A DNA stretch of 64,000 nucleotides from Marinimicrobium sp038419845 (GTDB taxonomy: Bacteria; Pseudomonadota; Gammaproteobacteria; Pseudomonadales; Cellvibrionaceae), in the NCBI RefSeq assembly GCF_038419845.1, contig NZ_JBCAQT010000010.1, positions 1 to 64,000 on the forward strand. Reading direction: 5' to 3'. Within the stretch, counting starts at the first letter, position 1; each line of letters begins with the position of its first letter. The notes under the pieces were generated by a model that was not told where the DNA came from, did no database searches, and saw nothing but the letters and a program-made list of their open reading frames with translations. The translations under genes were made by a program, and so were the position numbers. This document shows, piece after piece, positions 15,589 through 25,121 of the stretch.

Positions 15589-15700
15589 GGCTCGGGAGGG
15601 GGTGCATTGTTTCAAGACCGTGAGCCGAGGGACTCGCGCTCTCGAGCGTACAGGGACGTATTCACCGCGTGTCTTGAAACAATGCACCGCCTCCCGAGCC
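15589..15700. repeat. Extragenic hairpin element, full copy 1
   Basis: Two 30-base arms (15589-15618 and 15671-15700) are complementary at 29 positions and enclose a 52-base core. On the minus strand the core reads AGACACG, then CGTCCCTG, a GC-rich middle and ACGGTCT, shared with the two copies near 27.7 and 27.9 kb. The outer arm sequence is different from those copies. It occupies the gap between the HIT gene and deaD. Confidence 0.8.
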
Positions 15701-16040
15701 GGGTTACAGCCGCCCTACCCTACAAAAAATACTGGCATCAACAAGCATAACCCCCTATACTCCGCCCCTCTTCAGTAAAGCCCTCTATGCGTTTGGGGAA
15801 ATGGTGTTGCGGGGCATAACTGAGTCGACAAGGAAGGTCCAGGCTATGATCAATAGCCCCACGGCCCGGCTGGTCACAACAACCAGCCCGGGGGTAACAA
15901 CCCCCACCGCCGACACTGTGCCGCGATAAAGTACCGGAACCAACGAGATCGCACCCTCTGACCACCACCCCCTGAAAAACGCCGCGCCCATTCCCGCTGC
16001 CAAGCTGCCGCGCGTCTATTGATTAGAAGGCTTTACCTCT
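15701..16040. other. Intergenic leader region before deaD
   Basis: Apart from the preceding repeats I see no gene here. It probably holds the promoter and a long untranslated leader of deaD, as cold-shock helicase genes often have, but I could not identify a convincing promoter; TATACT at about 15754 is the best -10 candidate. A 72-codon minus-strand frame inside it lacks support. Confidence 0.4.
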
Positions 16041-17861
16041 ATGTCCGAAGAAACCACCGACCTGCTCTTTACCGAACTGGGCCTGTCCGAATACGTCCTC
16101 CAGGCCATCCAGTCCGTTGGCTACGAACAACCCTCCCCCATCCAGGCCGCCGCCATCCCGCCGCTGCTGGAAGGCCGGGACATCGTGGGCATGGCGCAGA
16201 CCGGCACCGGCAAAACCGCCGCGTTCGCTCTACCCCTGCTCTCGCGCCTGAACACCGAACAGCGCCAGCCGCAGATTCTGGTGCTCGCACCGACCCGAGA
16301 ATTGGCCATCCAGGTCGCCGAGGCGTTCAAACGCTACGCCAGCAACATTCCCAACTTTCAGGTTGTGCCCATCTACGGCGGCAGTGACATGGCCGGTCAG
16401 CTGCGCCAATTGAAGCGCGGCGCACAAGTGGTCGTGGGCACCCCCGGCCGGGTCATGGATCACCTGCGTCGCGGCACTCTGGACATCTCCAAGCTGCAGA
16501 GCCTGGTGCTGGACGAAGCCGACGAAATGCTGCGCATGGGCTTTATCGACGACGTCGAGTGGATTCTGGAGCATACCCCAAAAGAGCGGCAGACCGCCCT
16601 CTTCTCGGCTACCATGCCCAAGCAGATCAAAAATGTCGCAAGCAAACATCTGAACAACCCGCACGAAATCCGCATCAAGAGCAGCACAGCGACCGGAGAA
16701 AACATCGAGCAGGTCTACTGGATGGTCAGTGGCACCAACAAACTCGATGCCCTGACCCGCATTCTGGAAGTCGAGCCGTTCGAGGGCATGATCATCTTTG
16801 CCCGCACCAAGAACGCCACCGTCGAGCTGGCGGAGAAACTGGAAGCGCGAGGCTACGCCGCCTCGGCACTGAACGGTGACATGAACCAGCAGCTGCGCGA
16901 GCGCACCATTGAGCGACTCAAATCCGGCAAGCTGGATATCGTCGTTGCCACCGATGTGGCCGCCCGCGGCATCGACGTGGAGCGTGTCAGCCACGTGCTG
17001 AACTACGACATTCCCTACGACAGTGAAGCCTACGTTCACCGTATTGGCCGTACCGGCCGTGCGGGCCGCACTGGCAAGGCGATTCTGTTTGTCGCACCGC
17101 GCGAAAAGCGTTTGCTGTACACCATCGAAAAAGCCACCCGCCAGCCCATCAAGCACATGGAGCTGCCCACAGGTGAAGCGGTGACGGCCCACCGGATCGA
17201 TCAGTTCAAACAGCAGATTGACGACGTTTTTAACGCGGCTGTCGACCTGAGCTTCTACAACGATCTGCTGGCTGACTACAGTCACCAGAACGATCGCTCA
17301 CCGGAAGAAATCGCCTCGGCCATGGCCTACTTGCTGCAGAAAGAACGTCCGCTGCAGGTGAAGTTCGCTCCGGTCAAATCCGAGCGGGCCGTGCTGGGCA
17401 AGTCCGATCGCGACAACAAGGGCCCCAAAAAGGCCCGGGTCAACGATGCCGATCTGCAGCGCTACCGTCTGGAAGTGGGCCGCAGCCATGAAGTGCGTCC
17501 TGGCGACATCGTCGGCGCCATCGCCAATGAAGCGAACATCGACAGCCAGTACATTGGCCACATCAAGCTGTTTGACGAGTTCTCAACGGTGGATCTGCCC
17601 AAGGGTATGACTCCGGAAGTCATGCAGGTTCTGAAAAAGGTCCGGGTACGCAATCGTCCGCTGAACATCAGCGAAGACAATGGCCCGCGCCACGACGGTC
17701 CGCCGGCCGGCAAGAAGCCCCGCACGGGCGGCCCCAAGCCCGAGGGCAAGCGCGCCCCCGGTAAGTTCGACTCAAAGAGCAAGACGGCCAAGCCCAAATC
17801 AAAGGTCCGCCACAAGGACCAGAAGAACAAGGGCTATCGGGCGAAAAACGTCGACAGCTAG
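16041..17861 (+). CDS. deaD: DEAD-box RNA helicase DeaD/CsdA
   Basis: 606 residues. Q motif and AQTGTGKT (Walker A), PTRELA, TPGRV, DEAD, SAT, ARGID and HRIGRTGRAGR are all present in the usual order within residues 1-370. A dimerisation segment and a DbpA-type RNA-binding domain (about 480-555) follow, and the tail is a basic, low-complexity Lys/Gly/Pro stretch. This domain order is that of DeaD/CsdA, which unwinds RNA in ribosome assembly and mRNA decay, especially in the cold. Length agrees with E. coli CsdA (629). Transcription ends at a strong terminator 28 bases after the stop. Confidence 0.95.
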   Translation: MSEETTDLLFTELGLSEYVLQAIQSVGYEQPSPIQAAAIPPLLEGRDIVGMAQTGTGKTAAFALPLLSRLNTEQRQPQILVLAPTRELAIQVAEAFKRYASNIPNFQVVPIYGGSDMAGQLRQLKRGAQVVVGTPGRVMDHLRRGTLDISKLQSLVLDEADEMLRMGFIDDVEWILEHTPKERQTALFSATMPKQIKNVASKHLNNPHEIRIKSSTATGENIEQVYWMVSGTNKLDALTRILEVEPFEGMIIFARTKNATVELAEKLEARGYAASALNGDMNQQLRERTIERLKSGKLDIVVATDVAARGIDVERVSHVLNYDIPYDSEAYVHRIGRTGRAGRTGKAILFVAPREKRLLYTIEKATRQPIKHMELPTGEAVTAHRIDQFKQQIDDVFNAAVDLSFYNDLLADYSHQNDRSPEEIASAMAYLLQKERPLQVKFAPVKSERAVLGKSDRDNKGPKKARVNDADLQRYRLEVGRSHEVRPGDIVGAIANEANIDSQYIGHIKLFDEFSTVDLPKGMTPEVMQVLKKVRVRNRPLNISEDNGPRHDGPPAGKKPRTGGPKPEGKRAPGKFDSKSKTAKPKSKVRHKDQKNKGYRAKNVDS

Positions 17862-17888
17862 AAACGAGCATGAGCAGTCAGGCTCAAT

Positions 17889-17921
17889 AAAAAAGGGAAC
17901 CCCTCGGGGTTCCCTTTTTTA
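17889..17921 (+). terminator. Rho-independent terminator of deaD
   Basis: Hairpin GGGAACCCC TC GGGGTTCCC flanked by A6 and T7, directly after deaD. The A-run makes it usable in both directions, so it could also stop transcription coming from the rapA side. Confidence 0.9.
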
Positions 17922-17964
17922 TAGCTGCTTTTAATGGCTGCGCTTTGGTTGACGCGCTTGTGCC

Positions 17965-18246
17965 CTACTCGTCAAACATCTGAATCATATAGCCGCCTTC
18001 AATGGCCGCTTTCATGGCCTTGTCGGCGTCAATGACCCGCTGATCATTGCGCAGGCTTTCCGAGACGTCCTTGCGCTTTTCGATTTCAATGTCGGTAAAG
18101 CCGGCGCGCATCAAGTAGACTTTGCATAGCTGCTCGGCACCAAAGCCGTCGACATAATCGATGTAGACAATAAACGGCTTCTTGTCCCCGACTGCGATAT
18201 CATCGCGTGCCACCCGGGCGGTCGCGTTGACCGAAAAAATAAACAT
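17965..18246 (-). CDS. Small hypothetical protein downstream of rapA
   Basis: 93 residues from the ATG at 18246, which has GAGG eight bases upstream; a TTG start at 18258 is less likely. Acidic and soluble: MFIFSVNATARVARDD at the start and ending GGYMIQMFDE. The 22-base gap to rapA suggests cotranscription. I do not recognise a family. Codon use is like the neighbours, so it looks like a real gene. Confidence 0.65.
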   Translation of the reverse strand: MFIFSVNATARVARDDIAVGDKKPFIVYIDYVDGFGAEQLCKVYLMRAGFTDIEIEKRKDVSESLRNDQRVIDADKAMKAAIEGGYMIQMFDE

Positions 18247-18268
18247 AAACGTCCTCAAATAGTCGGCG

Positions 18269-21193
18269 TTACACCGTCATAATGACCCGCACGGCATCTG
18301 TGCGCAGTTGCGCCCGGTTCAGATATTTCCCGGAGTCGGCCAGTTGTTGTTCCAGCATCTCGATTTCGCTCTTCCGCACGTTGGGGTTGACCTCCGCCAG
18401 TGCCTTCAGCCGGTCGCGCTCTTCGGTCAGAGCGGATGTCACCTGCTGACGCGCCTGCTCCACCAGCTCTTCCTGACGGGGCGCCACCAGCGCTTCGGCA
18501 CTGTCCATCATCTGCGCCAACTGCGGACGCGCGTGCCGGACCAGATCCTGCGCGCTGGGGCGCGGGACTTTCTGCAGCAGGCCATCAAGCTTGCCCGCTT
18601 CAAGCACCGCGCTCAGATTCTTGCCATTGGCATCAATCAGCACCCGCAGAACCGCTTCCGGCAGATAGCGGTCCAGTTGCAAGGTCGGCGGAGCCGGACA
18701 GTGGAGCACAAACAGCGCCTCGAGTAGCAGCGTGCCCGGCTTGAGTCCCGGCAACTTGATGGTCGCCAGGGCCGTATTGCCAAACTCGCTGTGGGCAATC
18801 ATTTCCTGGGCACCCAGAACCATGGGGTGCTCCCAGGTGACATACTGAATATCCTCGCGCGCCAGCGCCAGGTTCCGGTCGTAGGTGACCGTCATGCCCT
18901 CTTCCGCCAGGCCGGGGAAGTGCGGCACGCGCATCTGCTCGCTGGGGTGCACCACCCAGCTCTGCTCGCCGTGGTCGTCCTGGTCCACACCAAAGGCATC
19001 GAAGACGCGTTCCAGATACTCGGGCAGGGTATCGTCCTGATCCTGCGCCCGGAGCTGATCCACAAGTTTTTGCGCCCTCTGGGGCTGACAGGAATTCAGT
19101 TCCAGCAAGCGGTCGCGGCCGGCCTGGAGCTGGGCTCTGAGGGTCTCGGCACGCTCGCGGGTTTCCTCCAGCAGCGAGTCAAATGCCCCTTCCTCGTCCT
19201 CGACCAGAGCGGGCAGCAGACGCTCCTCGAATTCGTCATAGAGCGTGCGCCCCACGGCACAGGTCTGCTCGAAAGCGTCCAGCGCCTGATGGTACCAATG
19301 CAGCAGATTTTCCTGCGCGGTTTCGGTGTAATGTGGCACGTGAATGTTCACGTCGCCCTGCTGGCCGATGCGATCCAGCCGGCCGATGCGCTGCTCGAGC
19401 AGATCGGGATTGAGCGGCAGATCGAACAGCACCAGATCCTGGGCAAATTGGAAGTTGCGCCCCTCACTGCCGATTTCCGAGCAGATCAGCACCTGGGCGC
19501 CGGCTTCGTCGTCGGCAAAATAGGCGGCGGCGCGGTCGCGCTCCAGCAGGCTCAGGTGCTCGTGGAACACGGCCGACGCCAGCCCCTTGCGCAGACGCAG
19601 GTACAGCTCCAGCGCCTGAGCGCTGTCGGCACTGGCACAGATCACCAGGACCTTGGCGCCGCGGTTGGCGCGCAGGAAATCGTTCAGCCATGCCACACGG
19701 GGATCCACCAGCCACCAGTCTTCAAAGCTGTGCTCCGGCCAGAAGGTTTCGGGGTGGAGCTGGTCTTCCAGCGAGCGATCGCTCAGCGCCAGCAGCGCGT
19801 CATCATCCAGTTCCAGCGGATGCAGGTGCAGGTGACGGTCGGGAAAGCCCGATACCGAGGCCCGGGTATTGCGAAACAGGACCCGCCCGGTTCCGTGCCG
19901 GTCCAGCAGATGATTGACGGCGGCGTCCAGGGCGTCGGCCGGATCTTTTTCGGCGCGCTGGCTCAGGGCTTTGATTTCGCCTTTGGACAGAAAGGCCCCG
20001 AGCTCTCGCTCCAGCGACTTGGGCCAGGCCGGCGGTTCGCCCGCCCGCGCCTCAAGAAGCTGTTGCACCAGCTGATTGAGCGGCTCGTAGCGCTCGTGTT
20101 CCGCCAGAAACGCATCCAGGTCGTGGTAGCGATCCGGATCCAGCAGACGCAGGCGGGCAAAGTGGCTCTCGATACCCAGCTGCTCGGGCGTGGCGGTGAG
20201 CAGCAGCAGACCATCGGCCACCCGCGAGAGGCCTTCAATGCAGCGGTAGGCCTCACTGGGCTCGCCGCTGTGCCACTGCAGATGGTGGGCTTCATCCACC
20301 AGCAACAGATCCCAGCCGGCTTCCAGAGCCTGCTGGTAGCGCAGGTCACTGCCGGTGAGGAACTCCAGAGAACAGATGATCAGCTGTTCGCTTTCAAAGG
20401 GGTTGTCTTCGGCCTCGGCAATGGTGATTTCCTCCCCCTCGGGCAGGAGCGCGGGGTCGATGTCATCGAGACCGGCCATGGCCTGACAGCGTGCTTCATC
20501 CAGGAGGGTAAAACTGAGATTGAAGCGGCGCAGCATCTCCACCAGCCACTGGTGCTGGAGGCTGTCGGGCACCACGACCAGAGCGCGTTTGACCCGCCCG
20601 GTGAGCAATTGCTGGTGCAGGATCAACCCCGCTTCGATGGTTTTACCCAGGCCGACCTCATCGGCGAGCAGCACCCGCGGCGCCTGACGGCGGCCGACTT
20701 CACTGGCAATATAGAGCTGATGCGGCAGCGGCTGAACCCGCGGGCCACTCAGGCCAAACGCCGGGCTCTGGCGGTGGCGGTGGAGGGTTTCCAGAGTCTG
20801 GTGACGCAATCCGAAATGCGTGTACTTGTCGATCTGCCCGGAAAACAGGCGCTCGCGCGGAGTACTGAACTGAACAAAGCTGTCCAGTTCAAATTCGGGG
20901 ATCATTTTTTCCTCGCCTTCAGCGGTGACCCCCTGGTAGGCCAACAGCAACCCCTGCTGCAACACCTCCTGAATGGTGATTTCGGTCCCATCCTGATGAC
21001 GGACCTGCTCATCCACCTGATAACGCACGCGGCTGACCGGAGCACTGCGCAGGGCGTAGGTCCGACGCTGGGCGGCGGCGGGAAAACTCAGGGTGACCTG
21101 GCGCTCGTCCACTTCCAGCACAATGCCCAGACCCAGTTCCGCTTCGGTGTCGCTGACCCAGCGCTGACCGATCATATATTGCTCTTGACTCAC
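18269..21193 (-). CDS. rapA: RNA polymerase-associated helicase RapA (HepA)
   Basis: About 974 residues, the usual size. N-terminal Tudor-like part GQRWVSDTEAELGLG, then SWI2/SNF2 ATPase motifs LLADEVGLGKT, DEAH in LLLVDEAHHL, LLTATPEQLG, and the helicase C half with ICSEIGSEGRNFQFA and RIGRLDRIGQ. RapA binds RNA polymerase and helps recycle it after termination. I chose the GTG at 21193, preceded by AGAGG with five bases spacing, because the known family begins just before GQRW; an in-frame extension up to 21313 overlaps the promoter space of the divergent gene. Followed by a small gene, possibly in an operon. Confidence 0.93.
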   Translation of the reverse strand: MSQEQYMIGQRWVSDTEAELGLGIVLEVDERQVTLSFPAAAQRRTYALRSAPVSRVRYQVDEQVRHQDGTEITIQEVLQQGLLLAYQGVTAEGEEKMIPEFELDSFVQFSTPRERLFSGQIDKYTHFGLRHQTLETLHRHRQSPAFGLSGPRVQPLPHQLYIASEVGRRQAPRVLLADEVGLGKTIEAGLILHQQLLTGRVKRALVVVPDSLQHQWLVEMLRRFNLSFTLLDEARCQAMAGLDDIDPALLPEGEEITIAEAEDNPFESEQLIICSLEFLTGSDLRYQQALEAGWDLLLVDEAHHLQWHSGEPSEAYRCIEGLSRVADGLLLLTATPEQLGIESHFARLRLLDPDRYHDLDAFLAEHERYEPLNQLVQQLLEARAGEPPAWPKSLERELGAFLSKGEIKALSQRAEKDPADALDAAVNHLLDRHGTGRVLFRNTRASVSGFPDRHLHLHPLELDDDALLALSDRSLEDQLHPETFWPEHSFEDWWLVDPRVAWLNDFLRANRGAKVLVICASADSAQALELYLRLRKGLASAVFHEHLSLLERDRAAAYFADDEAGAQVLICSEIGSEGRNFQFAQDLVLFDLPLNPDLLEQRIGRLDRIGQQGDVNIHVPHYTETAQENLLHWYHQALDAFEQTCAVGRTLYDEFEERLLPALVEDEEGAFDSLLEETRERAETLRAQLQAGRDRLLELNSCQPQRAQKLVDQLRAQDQDDTLPEYLERVFDAFGVDQDDHGEQSWVVHPSEQMRVPHFPGLAEEGMTVTYDRNLALAREDIQYVTWEHPMVLGAQEMIAHSEFGNTALATIKLPGLKPGTLLLEALFVLHCPAPPTLQLDRYLPEAVLRVLIDANGKNLSAVLEAGKLDGLLQKVPRPSAQDLVRHARPQLAQMMDSAEALVAPRQEELVEQARQQVTSALTEERDRLKALAEVNPNVRKSEIEMLEQQLADSGKYLNRAQLRTDAVRVIMTV

Positions 21194-21337
21194 GCGTGCC
21201 TCTTTTATCGCCTGTTTCAGGTTGCGCATGATACTGGCTGCAGCCCTCAATGCCAAAGGCTGATTGCGGTCCATGGTCCGAACCAGTATTTTTCGCGTAA
21301 AATAGCATTCCAAATCGTGCTTATTATGGGAATCAAG

Positions 21338-22237
21338 ATGTTTGAGTTAGACACTCCAGTCGCGCCCCCTCCCGCCGTATCGTTCACATCCAGCCGGGAG
21401 CTCTACCCCGAGGCCGGTGGAGAAGGGCTGCCCCTGATCCGGATTGCCACCTCCCTGTGCCGGGCCGTGGTCGCCCCCCAGGGCGCCCAATTGCTGGAGT
21501 TCGAGCCCGCCGGGGGCACTCCTCTGCTCTGGCTAAGCCCCCGGTGCCAGTTCACCCCCGGCAAGGCGCTGCGCGGCGGAATCCCCATCTGTCTGCCCTG
21601 GTTTGGCCCTCACCCCTCCGACTCCAGCAAGCCCCAACACGGCTTTGCCCGCACCTCCGACTGGCACCTCACCCAGGTCTCCCAGGGTGATGACGGCCGC
21701 TGCGAACTCCGGTTCGAGTTGCGCCACCAGCCGGACGATCGGTGCTCCCAGGCCTTTACCGCCGAGCTGCGTATGGTTCTGGGCAACAGCATTGACCTGG
21801 AGCTGAGCGTCACCAACCGGGACGAGCGGGACTTCACCTGCACCTGGGCTCTACACAGCTACTTTCCGGTACCGTCCCAGGCCGAAGTGACCGTTCCGGT
21901 ACTGGCGGGCCGCGACTATCTGGACAATCTGGAAAGCCATGCCCGGAAACACCAGGACGGCCCCCTGACATTTTCCGGCGAAGTGGATCGGGTATTCCCC
22001 GCCATTGAGGCCCCGGTGGTGATTGAAGGTCAGCCCCGCATTCGCATCGACCAGGAACAGAGCCCCAGCGTGGTGGCCTGGAATCCCGGTCCGGAGAAAG
22101 CCGCCAACATGGCCGATGTGGGACCGGGCAATCAGGAGGGTTTTATCTGCATCGAACGCGGCGCTGTATTGGACGAAGGCTGGCACCTGGCGCCGGGAGA
22201 GAAACGCAGTGGCCGGCTGGTAATCAAAGCAATTTAA
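21338..22237 (+). CDS. Hexose-6-phosphate mutarotase-like (YeaD family)
   Basis: 299 residues, aldose 1-epimerase superfamily of the YeaD type: LRGGIPICLPWFGPH, the histidine in QHGFART, a second catalytic histidine in WALHSYF and the glutamate in FICIERG. YeaD-type proteins interconvert anomers of hexose 6-phosphates. The ATG at 21338 is preceded by GGGA; an in-frame ATG four codons earlier (21326) is possible. A long open frame on this strand runs antisense through rapA, but only this last part is coding. Divergent from rapA and ends at a terminator. Confidence 0.85.
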   Translation: MFELDTPVAPPPAVSFTSSRELYPEAGGEGLPLIRIATSLCRAVVAPQGAQLLEFEPAGGTPLLWLSPRCQFTPGKALRGGIPICLPWFGPHPSDSSKPQHGFARTSDWHLTQVSQGDDGRCELRFELRHQPDDRCSQAFTAELRMVLGNSIDLELSVTNRDERDFTCTWALHSYFPVPSQAEVTVPVLAGRDYLDNLESHARKHQDGPLTFSGEVDRVFPAIEAPVVIEGQPRIRIDQEQSPSVVAWNPGPEKAANMADVGPGNQEGFICIERGAVLDEGWHLAPGEKRSGRLVIKAI

Positions 22238-22290
22238 CCAGTGTTTTGGAGAAAGTACTCCAAAGTCAGCCTGCACTAAAAAGCAAAAAA

Positions 22291-22317
22291 GGCCCGCACA
22301 TTGGCGGGCCTTTTTTT
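22291..22317. terminator. Bidirectional terminator between mutarotase and mdh
   Basis: GGCCCGC / GCGGGCC stem with a six-base loop, flanked by AAAAAA and TTTTTTT, between two convergent genes. It suits both. Confidence 0.88.
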
Positions 22318-22377
22318 AATTGACTTAATCGACGTTTACCCGATCCATAAACGACGGGTTTACGGTCGGCAAGTCAC

Positions 22378-23361
22378 TTACGCGGGCAGCAGATCTTTCA
22401 CCGCGTCGCGCTCTTCCTGCAGCTCTTTCTCGGTGGCCTGCATTTTGGCGCGGGAGAAATCGTTGATCTCCACACCCTGCACAATTTCCCAGTCGCCGTT
22501 TTTGCACACACAGGGGAAAGAGTAAATCAGGCCCTTGTCGATGCCATAGCTGCCATCGCTGTACACGCCCATGCTGACCCAGTCACCCTCGGCGGAACCC
22601 AGAGCCCAGTCGCGCATGTGGAAAATGGCGGCGTTGGCGGCGGAGGCGGCTGACGAAGCGCCCCGCGCTTCGATGATGGCGGCGCCGCGCTTCTGTACCA
22701 CGGGGATGAAGTCATTCTCGTACCAGGACTGATCCACCAGCTCCATGGCATTGGTACCAGCCACTTTGGTCTGGTGAATATCCGGGTACTGGGTAGAAGA
22801 GTGGTTGCCCCAGATGGTCAGGTGGGTAATGTCGTTGATGGTTTTGCCGGTTTTCTGGGCCAGCTGAGTCAGGGCGCGGTTGTGGTCCAGACGGGTCATG
22901 GCGGTGAACTGACGCGGGTCCAGATCGGGCGCATTGCGCTGGGCGATCAGGGCGTTGGTGTTGGCCGGGTTACCCACAACCAGTACTTTGACGTCACGCG
23001 AGGCGTGGTCGTTCAGTGCTTTGCCCTGCCCCGAGAAGATCTTGGCGTTGGCTTCCAGCAGGTCTTTACGCTCCATGCCCGGGCCGCGCGGACGGGCGCC
23101 GACCAGCAGGGCATAGTCGGCATCCTTGAAGGCTACGGCGGGATCATCGGAGCAGCTCATACCAGCGAGCAGCGGGAAGGCACAGTCGTCCAGCTCCATG
23201 GCTACCCCTTCCAGAGCCTTGAGTGCCGGCGTGATTTCCAGCAGGTTCAGGATCACCGGCTGATCGGCGCCCAGCATTTCGCCAGCGGCGATGCGGAACA
23301 GGAGGGAATAGCTGATTTGACCGGCGGCGCCGGTGACGGTAACTCGTACAGGTGCTTTCAC
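22378..23361 (-). CDS. mdh: Malate dehydrogenase
   Basis: 327 residues, the full length of the cytosolic-type proteobacterial enzyme. NAD-binding GAAGQISYSLLFRIA at the N terminus, GARPRGPGMERKDLL mobile loop with the substrate-binding arginines, VGNPANTNA, TRLDHNRA, and catalytic histidine in IWGNHSSTQYPD. Oxidises malate to oxaloacetate in the TCA cycle. It is the MDH of the LDH-like type 2 group found in many gammaproteobacteria lacking the E. coli-type Mdh. No operon partner. Confidence 0.95.
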   Translation of the reverse strand: MKAPVRVTVTGAAGQISYSLLFRIAAGEMLGADQPVILNLLEITPALKALEGVAMELDDCAFPLLAGMSCSDDPAVAFKDADYALLVGARPRGPGMERKDLLEANAKIFSGQGKALNDHASRDVKVLVVGNPANTNALIAQRNAPDLDPRQFTAMTRLDHNRALTQLAQKTGKTINDITHLTIWGNHSSTQYPDIHQTKVAGTNAMELVDQSWYENDFIPVVQKRGAAIIEARGASSAASAANAAIFHMRDWALGSAEGDWVSMGVYSDGSYGIDKGLIYSFPCVCKNGDWEIVQGVEINDFSRAKMQATEKELQEERDAVKDLLPA

Positions 23362-23565
23362 AATGTGTCTCCGTTTTGAAAAAACTCACTGACAGTCGGA
23401 ATCATACCGCTGTCGGGGTGACGAATGGTTGACCCGCGCCCGGCATATCGACCTGGTGGGCGTCGAGGTGGATTGTGGGCTGTCTTGTTGTGGGGAGTGA
23501 ACCGATGCAGCCTGACGGGCGGACATTATAGGGGATTACCAGAAAATTTCACCTATCGGCGGCCG

Positions 23566-24750
23566 TTATTCGCCCTCGACGCCCGTGATGGCCTTGATGC
23601 TGCCCCAGGTTTTGCAGCCGGGGCAAAGCCAATGGAGCTGGTTGCCGGTGAACCCGCATTTTCGGCAATGGTGGCTGGGTTTGGCTTCCAGCACCTGGTC
23701 CACCAGCTGCTTGAGCAACTGCAGGTTCTCGCGGGCTCGCCCCTCCGAGTGCAGCAGATGCAGCTCCACCAGCCGACTGAGCATCTTGATGGTCGGTCGC
23801 TGGCGCAGCTGGTCGCCCAGGAAGTCCGCCGCGGCATAATCGTCCTGGGCCCAGCGGATCTGTTCTGCCATTTTGATCACCAGAGAGCTGCTCGGATACT
23901 GCGCCAGCAGTTCCTGCAGGTAGCGCTGTAGCCCCCGGTGATCGCCCAGCCGCTCGTAGCAGGTGCAGACCAGGTCCAGCCCCTCAACCAGCAATTCCGG
24001 GTCCTGGTGCGGTATCCGCTGCAGAACCTTGAGTGCTTCGCGATCATTTCCGAGGCGGCTTTCCAGCTCGCCCAGAAGCAGGCTGGCCCGAACGGACTGG
24101 CGATCAAACCCCAACGCCTTGTGCAGATGACGGCGAGCACCGAGTACATCGTTGCGCTCCATGGCGTCTTCGGCCAACTCACAACTGAAATGCGCTCGGG
24201 CGACCGCAGGCTCGCCCGAACCACGACCAAACCGGCGGTGACTCAACTGGTTGGCCGCTTCTATGGCATTTTCCCACTCGCGCTCATCCTGAAAGATTTC
24301 AACCAGGTGGCCCAGCGCTTCCACCTTGTACTGGCTGTTCACATCCACCAGCTCCTTCAGCAGCCCCTCGGCCCGGTCCAGCAGCCCCGCATGCACAAAG
24401 TCCCGGGCCAGCTCCAGCTGGGCTTCGTGCAACTGGGGGGTGGTCAGACTGGGGCGGGCCAGCAGGTTCTGGTGGATTTTGGTGGCTTTGGCTATTTCGC
24501 CCTTGCGGCGCAACAGATTGCCCAGCGCCAGGTGAGTCTCGAGTGTGTCGGAATTCACCTCCAGTGACTCCACAAACGCGTCCACGGCACTGTCGGCCTG
24601 CTCATTCAGCAGGTAACTCAACCCCTTGAAGTAGCTGGGACCAAAGTGATGGCTGTCCTGTTGCAGGCGACGGCCTCGCTGGCGCCACCCCAGGAAAAAA
24701 CCCGCCGCGATGGCTACCAGGATCAGGCCGAACAAGCCAATATCCACCAT
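23566..24750 (-). CDS. lapB: LPS assembly regulator LapB (YciM)
   Basis: 394 residues from the ATG at 24750, five bases after the lapA stop. N-terminal membrane anchor (GLFGLILVAIAAGFFLG), TPR repeats through about 60-340, and a C-terminal rubredoxin-like metal site CRKCGFTG and CPGCKTWG. LapB links the FtsH protease to LpxC and thereby limits lipid A synthesis. Size, anchor and zinc-ribbon match the E. coli protein (389). It is the last gene of ihfB-lapA-lapB; the usual following pyrF is not here. Confidence 0.93.
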   Translation of the reverse strand: MVDIGLFGLILVAIAAGFFLGWRQRGRRLQQDSHHFGPSYFKGLSYLLNEQADSAVDAFVESLEVNSDTLETHLALGNLLRRKGEIAKATKIHQNLLARPSLTTPQLHEAQLELARDFVHAGLLDRAEGLLKELVDVNSQYKVEALGHLVEIFQDEREWENAIEAANQLSHRRFGRGSGEPAVARAHFSCELAEDAMERNDVLGARRHLHKALGFDRQSVRASLLLGELESRLGNDREALKVLQRIPHQDPELLVEGLDLVCTCYERLGDHRGLQRYLQELLAQYPSSSLVIKMAEQIRWAQDDYAAADFLGDQLRQRPTIKMLSRLVELHLLHSEGRARENLQLLKQLVDQVLEAKPSHHCRKCGFTGNQLHWLCPGCKTWGSIKAITGVEGE

Positions 24751-24755
24751 AGCAA

Positions 24756-25055
24756 TCAATCTCTAATGGGTTGCAATCGCAGTTGGGTCAACTCTTTCTC
24801 ACTGCGCGCCAGCTGGCGCTCCCGCGCCCGCAGGCGACGTTTCAGCGGCAGCATGGAGAGCATGCTGAAGGCATAGCCCAGGAGCACTCCCAGGCCGGTG
24901 AACAGAAGCAGCCATATACCCAGAGACAGACCGGGCAACGACAGCCCGAAGAGACTCACCGGCACCACAGTGCCGTTTTCCAGCGCAAACCAGGCACCCA
25001 GCACAAACGCCAGCACCAGCGCAGCGATTTTGATCCAGCGAAGAATGGCCTTCAT
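24756..25055 (-). CDS. lapA: LapA, DUF1049 inner-membrane protein
   Basis: 99 residues with two membrane helices (about 7-26 and 40-62) separated by ENGTVVPVSLFGLSLPG, the DUF1049 signature, then a basic coiled segment KRRLRARERQLARSEKEL. LapA is the conserved companion of LapB, sits in the inner membrane and joins the LPS assembly complex. Its gene precedes lapB by a few bases and follows ihfB by 66, as in other gammaproteobacteria. Confidence 0.9.
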   Translation of the reverse strand: MKAILRWIKIAALVLAFVLGAWFALENGTVVPVSLFGLSLPGLSLGIWLLLFTGLGVLLGYAFSMLSMLPLKRRLRARERQLARSEKELTQLRLQPIRD

Positions 25056-25121
25056 GCCGGGGTTACCTCTGCCAGACGGGGGATTGGATCAAGCGGGCCG
25101 GAGGCCAGTGGGGCCGCGGGC

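Noticed and set aside
15480..15700. CRISPR array
   Set aside because: The direct repetition consists of one and a half copies of a palindromic element; there is no regular repeat-spacer pattern and no cas gene.
15785..16003. 72-codon hydrophobic minus-strand frame before deaD
   Set aside because: No ribosome binding site, no known family; region is better explained as the deaD leader.
18791..21337. Very long plus-strand open frame antisense to rapA, continuous with the mutarotase gene
   Set aside because: It mirrors the third-position GC pattern of rapA, its translation matches no family, and only the part from 21338 shows a known protein.
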